Shown here: positions 52,329 to 61,603 of the stretch, piece after piece
Layout of the letters: each line of letters opens with the position of its first letter
Position numbering within the stretch: position 1 is the first letter of the stretch
DNA from: Limanda limanda
Taxonomy: Eukaryota; Chordata; Actinopteri; Pleuronectiformes; Pleuronectidae
Direction of reading: 5' to 3'
Length of the DNA stretch: 64,000 nt
NCBI RefSeq assembly: GCF_963576545.1
Contig: NC_083655.1
Location: 17,746,204-17,810,203, forward strand
Translations under genes and position numbers: made by a program
Notes under the pieces: generated by a model
Told to the model about the DNA's origin: nothing
Database searches by the model: none
What the model saw: only the letters and a program-made list of their open reading frames with translations

Positions 52329-52337
52329 TGTGTGTGA
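52280..52337. repeat. (GT)n microsatellite
   Basis: GT run of about 28 units with one GA interruption, 93 bases downstream of a similar tract. Confidence 0.95.
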
Positions 52338-52851
52338 GCCTGAGCGTGTGATATTAAGTGTGACGTTCCAAGACCTTTTCCTCTCTGAACTCATGGGAAC
52401 AGGTCGTTTCTGGCAGACGCAGAAATGTAAGGGAGTGGATCAGGTTTCTTGACTCTGGAACACCTCCAGACTCAGATACTGACTGCAGCTTTATGAAAAA
52501 CAAAACCTCAGTCGCTGATCAGAAAACACCGAAAGTCCATTACTTTTGATCATCATGGCCACTGGTATTTGCCATGTCAAAGACTTGTGATGAGTGTGTG
52601 TGTTTTACATGTTAAGCTCAGGGTTGGTCAAAGGTTCCCTCTTTGTAGTGTCTCTAAGGGAGATGTTTTTTATTCCTCAGGCATCCCTGTGGTCGAGTTG
52701 TTTGAAATAAGAATCGTGCAGTCGTGACGCTGCAACTTCTCCATGTGAACACGTTCTGATCTGGATCCCTGCGGCTGTGGTAGCTTAATTTTGGAATTGT
52801 TCTGAAGATTAACAATTGTGAAAATGTGAAAAAAAATTGAGAGCAACACAT

Positions 52852-52852
<1 letters not shown>

Positions 52853-52916
<64 letters not shown>
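52853..52916. repeat. (CA)n microsatellite
   Basis: Perfect CA run of about 32 units. It is opposite in orientation to the two GT tracts about 520-710 bases upstream. Confidence 0.95.
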
Positions 52917-52919
<3 letters not shown>

Positions 52920-55542
52920 GAAAGGGCTCCCTCTGCTGAGCTAGTCCATAGCCCCCTGCAGCCTCCTCTCCCCTCCTCTCACCACCTCACCTGAAGTCAC
53001 TGTCTGCAGCTCTATCTCTTCCACTCGCTCCTCATTTTACCATCAATGATTAGGTCACATCTCTGATTGGTCAGTGAATCACATGATAAAGATTTGTCTG
53101 CCCAACAGCACTCAAAGTAAACTGGTTTACAGTTTCAAAACCCTGGGGAAATTATGAATTGTTCTTTCACCCAGGGAGTTTTGCTGTCCATGCTTATGAG
53201 CACTCATGTACTATGAAGGATTGTTATTGCTATTTCACTGAATTCACATTTGTTCAGATGCCATGTCAATGACAGCAGAAACCTTGATACATCAAAGGGT
53301 TCATATTTTTTTGTTATGACTTCTTATGATGTATTTTCTCTTTTTAAAATTGTACTTATTATAATCAACTTTCCTTTAATTATTTACATATATTCCTGTA
53401 CATTTTCAGAAGTCTGAGCTGTGGTGCAGAGACATTGAATTATTTTATTCTTTCGGTCCTTGAAATTAATCAATTGAATCTAAAAATATTGGAATGAATA
53501 TTGGAAAACTGAACCTAGGCTTTTGGAAATATGTGAAACTGCAGTTTTGTACTTTACATTTGAACTCACAAAAAACACATGAGAAACAACATTATATGTT
53601 TACTATGAGATCCATTAGGATTCTTAGGTCTGGGTTTTCCATCAGCTCAGCTGCTTAAATCTTTGAAAACAAAAGAGGAATCCCCACATTTTTGTGTGAG
53701 AGATAACCTTTGGTCAGGCTTACCTGCAGCACACAGGATAAAGGTGGGATTAGTGCAGAGCTCAGGTTGTGAGGAAGGTGTTTTTTTTCTTCTTCTTCCT
53801 TCCCTCAAACTTCTTATGCAACAGAGGCACAGCTCCTCTGGGCTAATGTACCAGCAAGGACTGAAATCATGCAGGAGTAAGAGCTACATTTATTAGTGGT
53901 CGTATTACAAGTCGTTTTGAAGTTTGTAATCACTCTTGCTCCTTCTGCTCCGAACCACAGAGATAACCTTTGACATTGACATCCTCCTTAATGAAGAAAC
54001 TGTTGATTCCTTATGTAAGAAACACAAACAATGCTCTTTGGTAGGATCAGGTCATTGGTACTTTTTGCAAATTTGGTCATAGTGAGGAAAATAAAGATAA
54101 TTACCAGATGAAAACCGACCTTAAACTGAAAATATTTTAGCTGAAACTGTAGAATAATCTCAGATATAGAGAAACATCTATTACAAGCTTGATTCAGATT
54201 ATGAGAGGGAATGGCTGTGTGCGTGCAGCAGGCAGGTTGGGTATCAGCACATCACACAGTGTGGTTGGTCCGCCCGCTGTCTGCCGTAATGGAGACGAGC
54301 GACCTGCACAGACTCGCCCGCAGGCCCCAGGTGAGCCGGCGGCCCTCACCTATACTCATTATTATCTCCCAGAGGAATGCCGACCGAGATCAGATGGAGA
54401 AACGACAATTTGAAGAAGAATGCAGAGGACATCCAAATAAGTGCAGGGTATGTGGTGGGAAAAACACAAATGACTCACTGATCAGCTGTTGATTGTCTTT
54501 CATCTTACAGGCAAACACGAGTTATTCCAATTTTGAAAGTTGCCCTTATGTGAAGAAAATGGTGCAGTGAGAAAAGAGAACAAAAGAAGAAAGAAAAAAA
54601 AAGAGATCTTCTCTTCTGTTCCACGTCATGACTCAGCAGAACATGAGAACACGGGGAGCAGAGATTCCTTGAAAGTAAATGAAAAGAGTAAAAAAGGGAT
54701 CAATGTAATTTGGATGTGATGTATTTTTAATGAGGCTCCAGTCATTGAGGGGTTAGAGAGCAGCCTGATCCGGAGAGCAGCCAATGGGGGGGGGGGGGGG
54801 GAGCGGAGACAAGGCAGTCGGGCCGCTATTGATCACCGGGCTGGTGGAGGTAGGCTGGCACCATGACTGGACCGGGGGGACCGGCGCTGCTGCACAGAAC
54901 ACAGGCTCAGACGAAGGAGAAAGAGGGATGAGGTGGACGGAGGCTTCACCCGACGATGAGCGGTGCAGCAGCAGCAGCATGAGACTAAAGCTTTGGTCAC
55001 CTGAGAGACCTCTCTTTCACATTTTGACAAACCACAACCAAAAGCACTTAGTAACAACATTAACAATGGTTCTGCACGCACAATGCAACAACTCTGAAAG
55101 TGAAGCAGCTAAACAGAATTCAGCCTTTGCTGATATTTTACACCCAAATGTGACATGTGTGAATATCTGCTGGGGAAAAGGTGTTTTTTAAAAGAGGAAC
55201 GTTTAATGTCATGTTTCAGTTATCTTTAAAGTGGTTTAAAGTGATATGGAAATTTTAAATAATATAACAAGTTGGCCTTAGGTAGAAAATTGGGCATCTT
55301 AAAAACTAAATAATAGTAAAACAGTGGACATTTCCTAATTCATTTACATTCCTTATCTGCTACTGCAACAGGTTTTGAACAAATTGACAAAAGATTTCAA
55401 AACTACTGAGGAGCAGGCAACTGGACTTGCTTGTGTTTGGCAAAGACATTTTACATTTCATCTAAGCTTTATTGGATTGGAAGAGAGTCAAAACGTAGTA
55501 ACACATAATGTATTAGCTACAGCACTTGAAAGTAACCTACGA

Positions 55543-55865
55543 TGACTATTTTACATGGAAAGCAACATTCCAATTATTGGAACTATTTATTCTGAATAAG
55601 ACAACATTTTAATAATAACAAGAGAAATACAATATTCAAATGTTACAGAGCTGATTATGGCATCAAGCAGCCGGTAACTGCCGCACATGTGAAAACTCCA
55701 ATAGGATGTTGCGATTCATCATAATGTGACTGAGGTCAGAATACTACACCTATCTTATTCAGATTAATGGAATCAGAAAATGCTGTTTACAAGGTAGTGT
55801 CTCACTCAGACTTTGTCCTTATCTGGTTAATATCAGAATATTGGTGTCCATGTAAAGTATAGTCA
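55543..55865. mobile_element. Inverted-repeat element (MITE), 323 bp
   Basis: The left edge TGACTATTTTACATGGAAAG and the reversed right edge TGACTATACTTTACATGGAC align, and similarity continues inward for about 45 bases (CAACATTCCAATTATT against CAATATTCTGATATTA). The interior has no open frame, so this is a non-autonomous DNA transposon. Flanking duplications are not obvious, so the superfamily is undetermined. Confidence 0.6.
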
Positions 55866-56384
55866 GAGGAGGGCAGCTGATACCTGTTTCTAAGCTAAAA
55901 GCCCTGGAACCTGGGAAGGTATGAACGAGACAAGCGTCTCTGCGGGTGTGATGGAGACTTTCATCTAGGCTCGGCTGGAGGCGTCTCACAGCGTATCAGC
56001 ACAGTGACAACAGTGGCTCTAATCAGGACAGTAGCAGTAAAGCACCTCAGGGTGGATTCTTGGCTTGTGTGACTCCAGGGAGGGTGTCACATCCTCCTTT
56101 AATCATTAAAAGAGCAGGAAGACTCCCACCCCCCACCACCTCTCCCAAACTGACCCCCACCTTTCACCCGTCATTACCATTTAACCCCCCTGGCCTGTCT
56201 CTCCCCTGCAGCCCCCCCAGCCATAGAAGCTCCTCAGCCAAACCCGCCCCAGCCTTCCTCCTCCCAGCGGCGGAGACAGACCAGTGGCTCCACAGAGCCT
56301 GATAATCGATGTCTGCCCCTCAGCACCCCGAGGCACAGGCCTTCCTCTCTAGCTCATATAAAGATGCCTGATGCGCACGCACAC

Positions 56385-56437
<53 letters not shown>

Positions 56438-56897
56438 TCGCACATACACACACATACACACGCACAATCACAGACATAAAGTATGCATCCATGTGTATGT
56501 GCACTTTAGTATGCATTGAAGAGGTACATTCAGACACTGGTCCCCTGACCCCAGTAAGAGGGGGTGCATTAATGCCGCCCACTCTCTCTGTGTCTCCATC
56601 CCTCCCTCCACTGTGCCGACGCAGACATTGACTGCTGGATCACAAGCCCTTTACCTGAGTCAATATAGTCCCTGCACAGAATCGATTTGGCAGGGCAGGA
56701 GAGTGGAAGTGGGGACAGGGGGGGAGGGAGGGGGGGGATGTAGCCGAGCAACAGGACTCTGAAATCCATAGATGGATTTTTGACTCTCCCTGCGCCGGTT
56801 TTGTCAGTCACTCCCCTTTGTGTGCTGAGAATCCATGAGGGGAAAAAACTGGACTCAACAGGAGACGAGCAGACAGTGTTATCTAATGCAGACTGAT
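55866..56897. other. Non-coding DNA, no confirmed gene
   Basis: A C-rich part (56100-56340) includes an acceptor-like CTCTCCCCTGCAG ending near 56212, followed by an open frame with IEAPQPNPPQPSSSQRRRQ. The frame runs into the CA tract without a donor or stop, so a real exon is not supported. A G-rich run lies at 56716-56738. Confidence 0.4.
56377..56434. repeat. (CA)n microsatellite
   Basis: CA run of about 28 units with CG interruptions at its 5' end. A looser CA-rich stretch continues to about 56465. Confidence 0.95.
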
Positions 56898-57381
56898 TAC
56901 ACAGGAAGTAGTCAGATACTAATATGTACTGAACTAAGAGTACTAATTCCAATCTTAAAAAATAATTCACTAAGGTCCTGTATTTGAAACCGTACTAAAG
57001 TAAAGGTACCAATAGTAAAAGTTGAACCCAGCTGCTCCAGGATTTCACAAGCAGGTCATGTCTGAAAACGGCTTAAGAGTTCTTATAGTGCAGTAAAATG
57101 TTTTACTATTCTATCTGATGTTTTTGGATCAATATGACGGCTCCATTCAGTTGCATGTTTCATTTAACTGAGGTGGAGCTCATTTGAACTACTTTATATA
57201 TACTGCTGGGTAGTTTGAGCTTCCAAAATGCATCATATTTTTTAGGCTCCCAAATTTTCAGCACACAACCCCTCAAAACAACTGAGCCAGTCATTTGTAC
57301 ATATTAATATAAAGTACATGGGCCTCAACTGGTACATAAGTAAACTATTTGAGAAATTGACAGAGTTACTTTCCACCGCTG
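56898..57381 (-). mobile_element. Degenerate non-autonomous hAT element (CAGYGGTG family)
   Basis: Read on the minus strand it begins CAGCGGTGGAAAGTAACTCT and contains AAACTACCCAGCAGTATATA, TAGCTCCACCTC-like wording and repeated GTACTTTA-type blocks. It closes with GTATCTGACTACTTCCTGTG. This order matches my memory of an extremely abundant teleost hAT-derived repeat of about 500 bases. The far terminus has lost its CAGTG end and no 8-bp duplication is visible, so it is an old copy. No protein is encoded. Confidence 0.6.
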
Positions 57382-60356
57382 GTTAAAAGTAGGATGAAAA
57401 AGAAAGGATACAGACTGTGCTTCATGAAACAAAACAACTTAAAACCTATTTCTGCTTTGTCTCCTTACAAATCCACCTTTTATTTTGACTTCGCCTACTA
57501 CTGTGCTGTAATTTAAATGACATCTGATCCAGGGTGGATTTAGTTTTTAGGCGCTCGCTGAGCATTGCAACGGAAACTGGCCCCAATGAGCTCGATGAGT
57601 GAGGGGAACAAGGTACAGGAAAGTTGGTCATCAGACCTAAACCTCCTCCTTCACCTCAGCCTCTTTTTTATGGCTCCGAAAACATGGTCAGAGCATCTTG
57701 GGGAATAACTGAGTGATGGTCTGCATGGAAACCAAAACTAACATTCACTGAAACTACTGGTGATTAATGCTTTGACCACTTTGTCCAGTTTATACATTTA
57801 TATTGTATAGAAACAATGTGTCAAGTAATTCAGTAGGGTTTTAGCAACTTTCAACATGGACAGGAAACACTTCTTCTCTGAGATTTCAGTATGATACCTG
57901 ACGTAAAAAGGCTTCTTGTCTAACTGTTTGAAAAGGTAAGGCTGGTCTTGTTCTATATTTTTTAATAGACCAAAACCAATAATGTGATAGTCCATACCTC
58001 TCTGTACTTCAAGCTTCAAGCTCATTGGCTCCTGCTGAGCGTCCCAGTGGTCACAAATATATAGTTTCCATTTTAGAAATAGCTGGGTACTGTAGTTTAC
58101 TACTCAAACAGAAGTGCACTACTTTCTCTTGCGGATTAATATCTATTCTGTGCTAGTTTTCTTATAATTATCCTTCCTGAAATTGAAATTCTTGAAATGA
58201 TCTTTTAATGGGTTGAGGGCAGATCATAACCTAGGATGAGTTATTAACTCACAAAACCAGGCGTGTATCATTACAGCACATCACAGTAAAGCAGTGGTGC
58301 ATTATGGGTTGTTGATGTTGCTAGGATTGTCAGTTTCTTCATGCCAGTTCATAATGAGTATTTGCAAGTTCAGTCCAGTTTAACCTGAGGGGTTCTTAAA
58401 ACACACCACAGATTACCATAGAGTAAATGTTACTCAAACAGGAACACCAGTGCATTTTCAGTGGACTACTTTCAGCTGCGGACTTTTACACACATTTTTT
58501 TGCTCTCCTCAAATAGACAAGCATCACATTTTAAGCGGAAACTGGTTTGACTGGGTTTTTTACGAGCAACAGCTCACTTGAAGGCAGAGAGTAACTGCTG
58601 TTTGCTCCTTTCATTGTCAACATCCATTGTCCCTCATTACCTTTGTGATCGTGTTTCCATTGTGTTGCATTTGTAGTTGTGTTTGAAATTGTGTTGTAGC
58701 TTTATTAGTTGTGTTGTAGGTCTTACATCCCTGAATGAGCTTGTGTGAGACGTCTCGCCCACCGTTCTATGACACAGAGGAATAAAATACATCAGGCTCT
58801 GGATACCCAATGTTTGTTAGTAGGAGATCATTGGTGGTTTTGGTTTTCATGGGATTTGTTAACAAACAGAAAAATCTCCCCAGACTGATCCAATAAACTC
58901 ATGCATGAACACAGCACCCTCTCTGCTGCCGCTCACAACAAGCTCTTGTTTTGTCAGTGTAATGGCTCAGTGTATGAACAGTCCACACAGACAGGACGCC
59001 TCTCCTCTAACACGCTGCTTGTAGCATGAAATTACTTCACCAGTGGCGACAGCTTATCTCTCGCTGTGGACGGGATCAATACGCGGTCGCTCTCCTTGTT
59101 GACGTGAAACCTCAGGGACCTGCTATCGTACGCACCGCAGTCCACCTGCTTTGGGTGAACACGGCCCCCAGGGAGGCTGCTGGGACTGAGTTGTGGCTGC
59201 TTCTCCATATTTACCCTGACGGGACTCTGTTTTAATGCATAGACATGTTGTCATGCATTTGTCTACCTGTGCAGCAGGAGGGACTGGATGAGACAGGAGG
59301 ACACGGAGTCTCTGCTATCACTCCATCTCAGACGTGACCTATTGTGTAAACAGCAGGAACAACCTGTTGGCTGCAGGTGGCGGGTCATATGGGTGTCAAC
59401 ACGGTAGTGGAACTTGCTGACCATATCACCTGAAGAGATCTGTGCAGAGGAAAAGTGTTTGGATGCTGTTTGCACGCTAGAGCGTCTGATACCTGGAGCA
59501 TGAAGGACGAGAGCGTCGTCTGTTTTTAGTTGATGTTTCCTCTGGGAACACACCGTCGCTTGTTTGATCACAAAGAAATATTGACACATCTGTAACAGAC
59601 TGGGACGTACTGCAACAGTTCGCCTTAACTAATGCTGTTGATCATCAAGTCAAGTGCTCAACCACTTCGTCCCATCTGTAGGAAAACTATTAGAGGCTGC
59701 AAACAATATTGACATCATTAATTATTCAATAAAAATAACTTCATTCTCACACATTCACATTAAAATACTGTATTATTAAGACTTTTTTTCTTGTAATATT
59801 ACAACTGAATTCTCAAATTCCCCGTTGTAACCCAAAGTTGAATTTGCCAGCTCCCTAAGATTTTTACCAGTGCATTGTTTCAACCCAGAATCTCCTTATC
59901 TTGGATGATCTATAAAGAACTTGTATATCAAAACTTTTTTGTGAACATGATGTTTGCCAGTTGGAGCCCTTGTTGTTTGAAATGTAGCGTCAATAAAAAC
60001 TTTTGGGAGCTTGCAAACAAATGATGTGTCTCATTCACCAAACATTGTGCATTCTAGAGCCAATAAATGTAGAAATTCTGCCACTGTCCCAGAAAGAGAG
60101 AACTGGGCACAGGCCAAATCTCTGAGGCTCTACCCCAAGATTTCAGATAATAAAAGCATGACTCAGTCCAGATGATGTTATCTAATATATGATTTCTGAC
60201 TCTGTGACACTGACCTTTAGATACAAAAAAAAAATCCAAATTCAACAAACAACAAGTTAATAACTGTCGGGAAATAGTTCAAACCCACTTCTCACTGATG
60301 CCAAGATGGAAACTGTTCTCACCGGGGATTCAGGACGCTCTTGTTTTTCACAGCTG
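57382..60356. other. Non-coding DNA, no gene recognised
   Basis: Unique-looking sequence. Similar wording recurs at 58095-58140 (CTCAAACAGAAGTGCACTAC) and 58420-58490 (CTCAAACAGGAACACCAGTG, then GTGGACTACTTTCAGC), suggesting duplicated pieces of an unidentified repeat. No exon or RNA gene was supported. Confidence 0.45.
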
Positions 60357-60364
60357 ACTGTACT
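60357..60364. repeat. Left 8-bp target-site duplication
   Basis: ACTGTACT precedes the hAT terminus at 60365 and is repeated exactly at 61596-61603. Confidence 0.88.
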
Positions 60365-60562
60365 CAGTGTTGGGAAGGATACTTTCAAAACGTATTCCGT
60401 TACAGAATACAGAATACATGCACAAAAATGTAATCTGTAACGTATTCCATTACATTAACTAATCTGAGTAACGTATTCTGAATACTTGGAATACTTCCGG
60501 TTTGTATTGCATTTTTTAAGTGTATGATTGCGGCGTCGTTATAGTCAGTGGAGCAGCAGCAG

Positions 60563-61428
60563 TTTAAACTCTCTCTCCGCAAGATGCGGCGGGCCAGCTG
60601 GATGTCCGGCTCCCATCCTCTCCCACCTCTGTGCCGGTCCCACCGGAGGCTGAACCCCCCCTGCGCCAAGGCTGCCTCGCGCCGTGCAGCGATCGTTTCG
60701 GCGTCGGGTCTATTTTTTGCGCTTGACGCGAGCGTATCGCTCCAGGAAACAAACTGAAAAAAGATTTTAAACGATATTGATGACATATTTTATATGATAT
60801 AAATGATAAAGCATGCATCCCATAGTTTGTATTCCCCTTCTGTTGTCCTGGAGTTTTAAATTTACCAATTTGACCGATCACATTATTAAATGCCCCCCTC
60901 CATACAGACACACAAGCGGTCATAAAGATAAAAAGAGAGGGGGGGGCGGAGAATACGTAGTTTACCCTCAACACCCGACATTGAACGGAGCAAACAGCGG
61001 AGAAGTTCTTGAAGATGGATGACATTAAATTGGGACGCTGTTGCAGTTAATGTTGGAGCAACAAGTGACCATATGCTTTTATACTACTGGGTCAACGGGT
61101 GATATTATTTTAGCGTCGCTTCAGCGTCCGGTGTGAACCCGGCGTGCCTCGCTGGTCTCCTGCAGAGCCATGACAGCGGAGCTCTGGAAGCGCAGGTCGG
61201 TCTTCTCTCACCAGGCGCTGGAAGGGCAGCTTGCGGATCAGCAGCTCCGTAGATTTCTGGTAGCGACGGAACTCTCTCAGAGCCACGGTACCGGGCCTGT
61301 AACGGTCCCGAGCCGGTAGCGGTGAGGCTTCTTCACGCCGCCGGGGTCCGGGCGCTCTTACGGCAGCCCTGGTCTCCAGCTGCTTCCTGGGGGCTTTGCC
61401 TCCGGTGGATTTACGAGACAGTGATTAA
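60563..61428 (-). pseudogene. Histone H3 pseudogene, interrupted, inside hAT element
   Basis: Histone H3 is the nucleosome core protein, normally 135 residues. On the minus strand, from 61428 to 61146, the sequence translates (with frame changes) to [13 protein letters not shown], then a frameshifted region, then [20 protein letters not shown], then [15 protein letters not shown]. This corresponds to about residues 6-98 of a replication-dependent type H3 (SSAVM rather than the H3.3 AAIG). About six residues between VRE and TDLR are deleted, Ile of LREIRR is Phe, and extra bases follow the HRY region. The C-terminal DIQLARRI and a shifted RGER plus stop lie at 60563-60607. Residues about 99-122 are missing where a separate element (about 60633-61143) is inserted. 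No start codon or stem-loop was confirmed. It cannot encode a histone. Confidence 0.85.
60633..61143. mobile_element. Inverted-repeat element nested in the H3 pseudogene
   Basis: The left edge GCCGGTCCCACCGGAGGCTGAA-like sequence at 60633 and the reversed right edge GCCGGGTTCACACCGGACGC (ending at 61143, continuing TGAAGC) align as imperfect inverted termini. They lie exactly where H3 homology breaks off. The TTCACACCGGACGC wording is typical of fish PIF/Harbinger-type MITEs, but no target duplication was confirmed because H3 sequence at the junction is damaged. The interior has short open frames only. Confidence 0.5.
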
Positions 61429-61595
61429 ACTCGTGAAACAGAGAAGTACCGTCATGTAATCCACTGATTTCAACAATGTAACTGTATTCTGAATACCATC
61501 TATTTAATTTGTAACTGTAACGGAATACAGTTACTCATAATTTGTATTCTAAATACGTAACGCCGTTACATGTATTCCGTTACTCCCCAACACTG

Positions 61596-61603
61596 ACTGT
61601 ACT
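61596..61603. repeat. Right 8-bp target-site duplication
   Basis: ACTGTACT directly follows the right hAT terminus and matches 60357-60364. Confidence 0.88.

Larger units (their letters stand above)
49000..55542. other. Non-coding DNA, no gene recognised
   Basis: Unique DNA with a TGCAGACAGACAGG-type tetranucleotide tract (51342-51373), a C run (51848-51861), three GT/CA tracts (52139-52916) and a G run (54786-54801). Near 54294-54335 an ATG is followed by 14 open codons and a consensus donor (CAG|GTGAGC). This resembles a first exon, but there is no recognisable peptide or partner exon. No RNA genes were seen. Confidence 0.45.
60365..61595. mobile_element. Non-autonomous hAT element carrying histone H3 sequence
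   Basis: The left terminus CAGTGTTGGGAAGGATACTT and the reversed right terminus CAGTGTTGGGGAGTAACGGA share the first ten bases. Both subterminal regions are rich in GTATTC/GTTAC units. Perfect 8-bp duplications flank the 1231-bp element, as expected for hAT. It lacks a transposase frame. Its interior holds an antisense, broken histone H3 coding sequence (60563-61428) interrupted by another inverted-repeat element (about 60633-61143). The terminal family resembles hAT repeats common in percomorph fish. I cannot tell whether the histone cargo is shared by other copies. Confidence 0.88.

Noticed and set aside
54294..54335. ATG followed by 14 codons and a consensus donor, resembling a first coding exon
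   Set aside because: The peptide METSDLHRLARRPQ is not recognised, and no partner exon or promoter feature supports it.
56213..56370. Acceptor-like site followed by a proline/serine-rich open frame
   Set aside because: The frame runs directly into a CA tract with no donor or stop, and C-rich DNA gives long Pro/Ser frames by chance.
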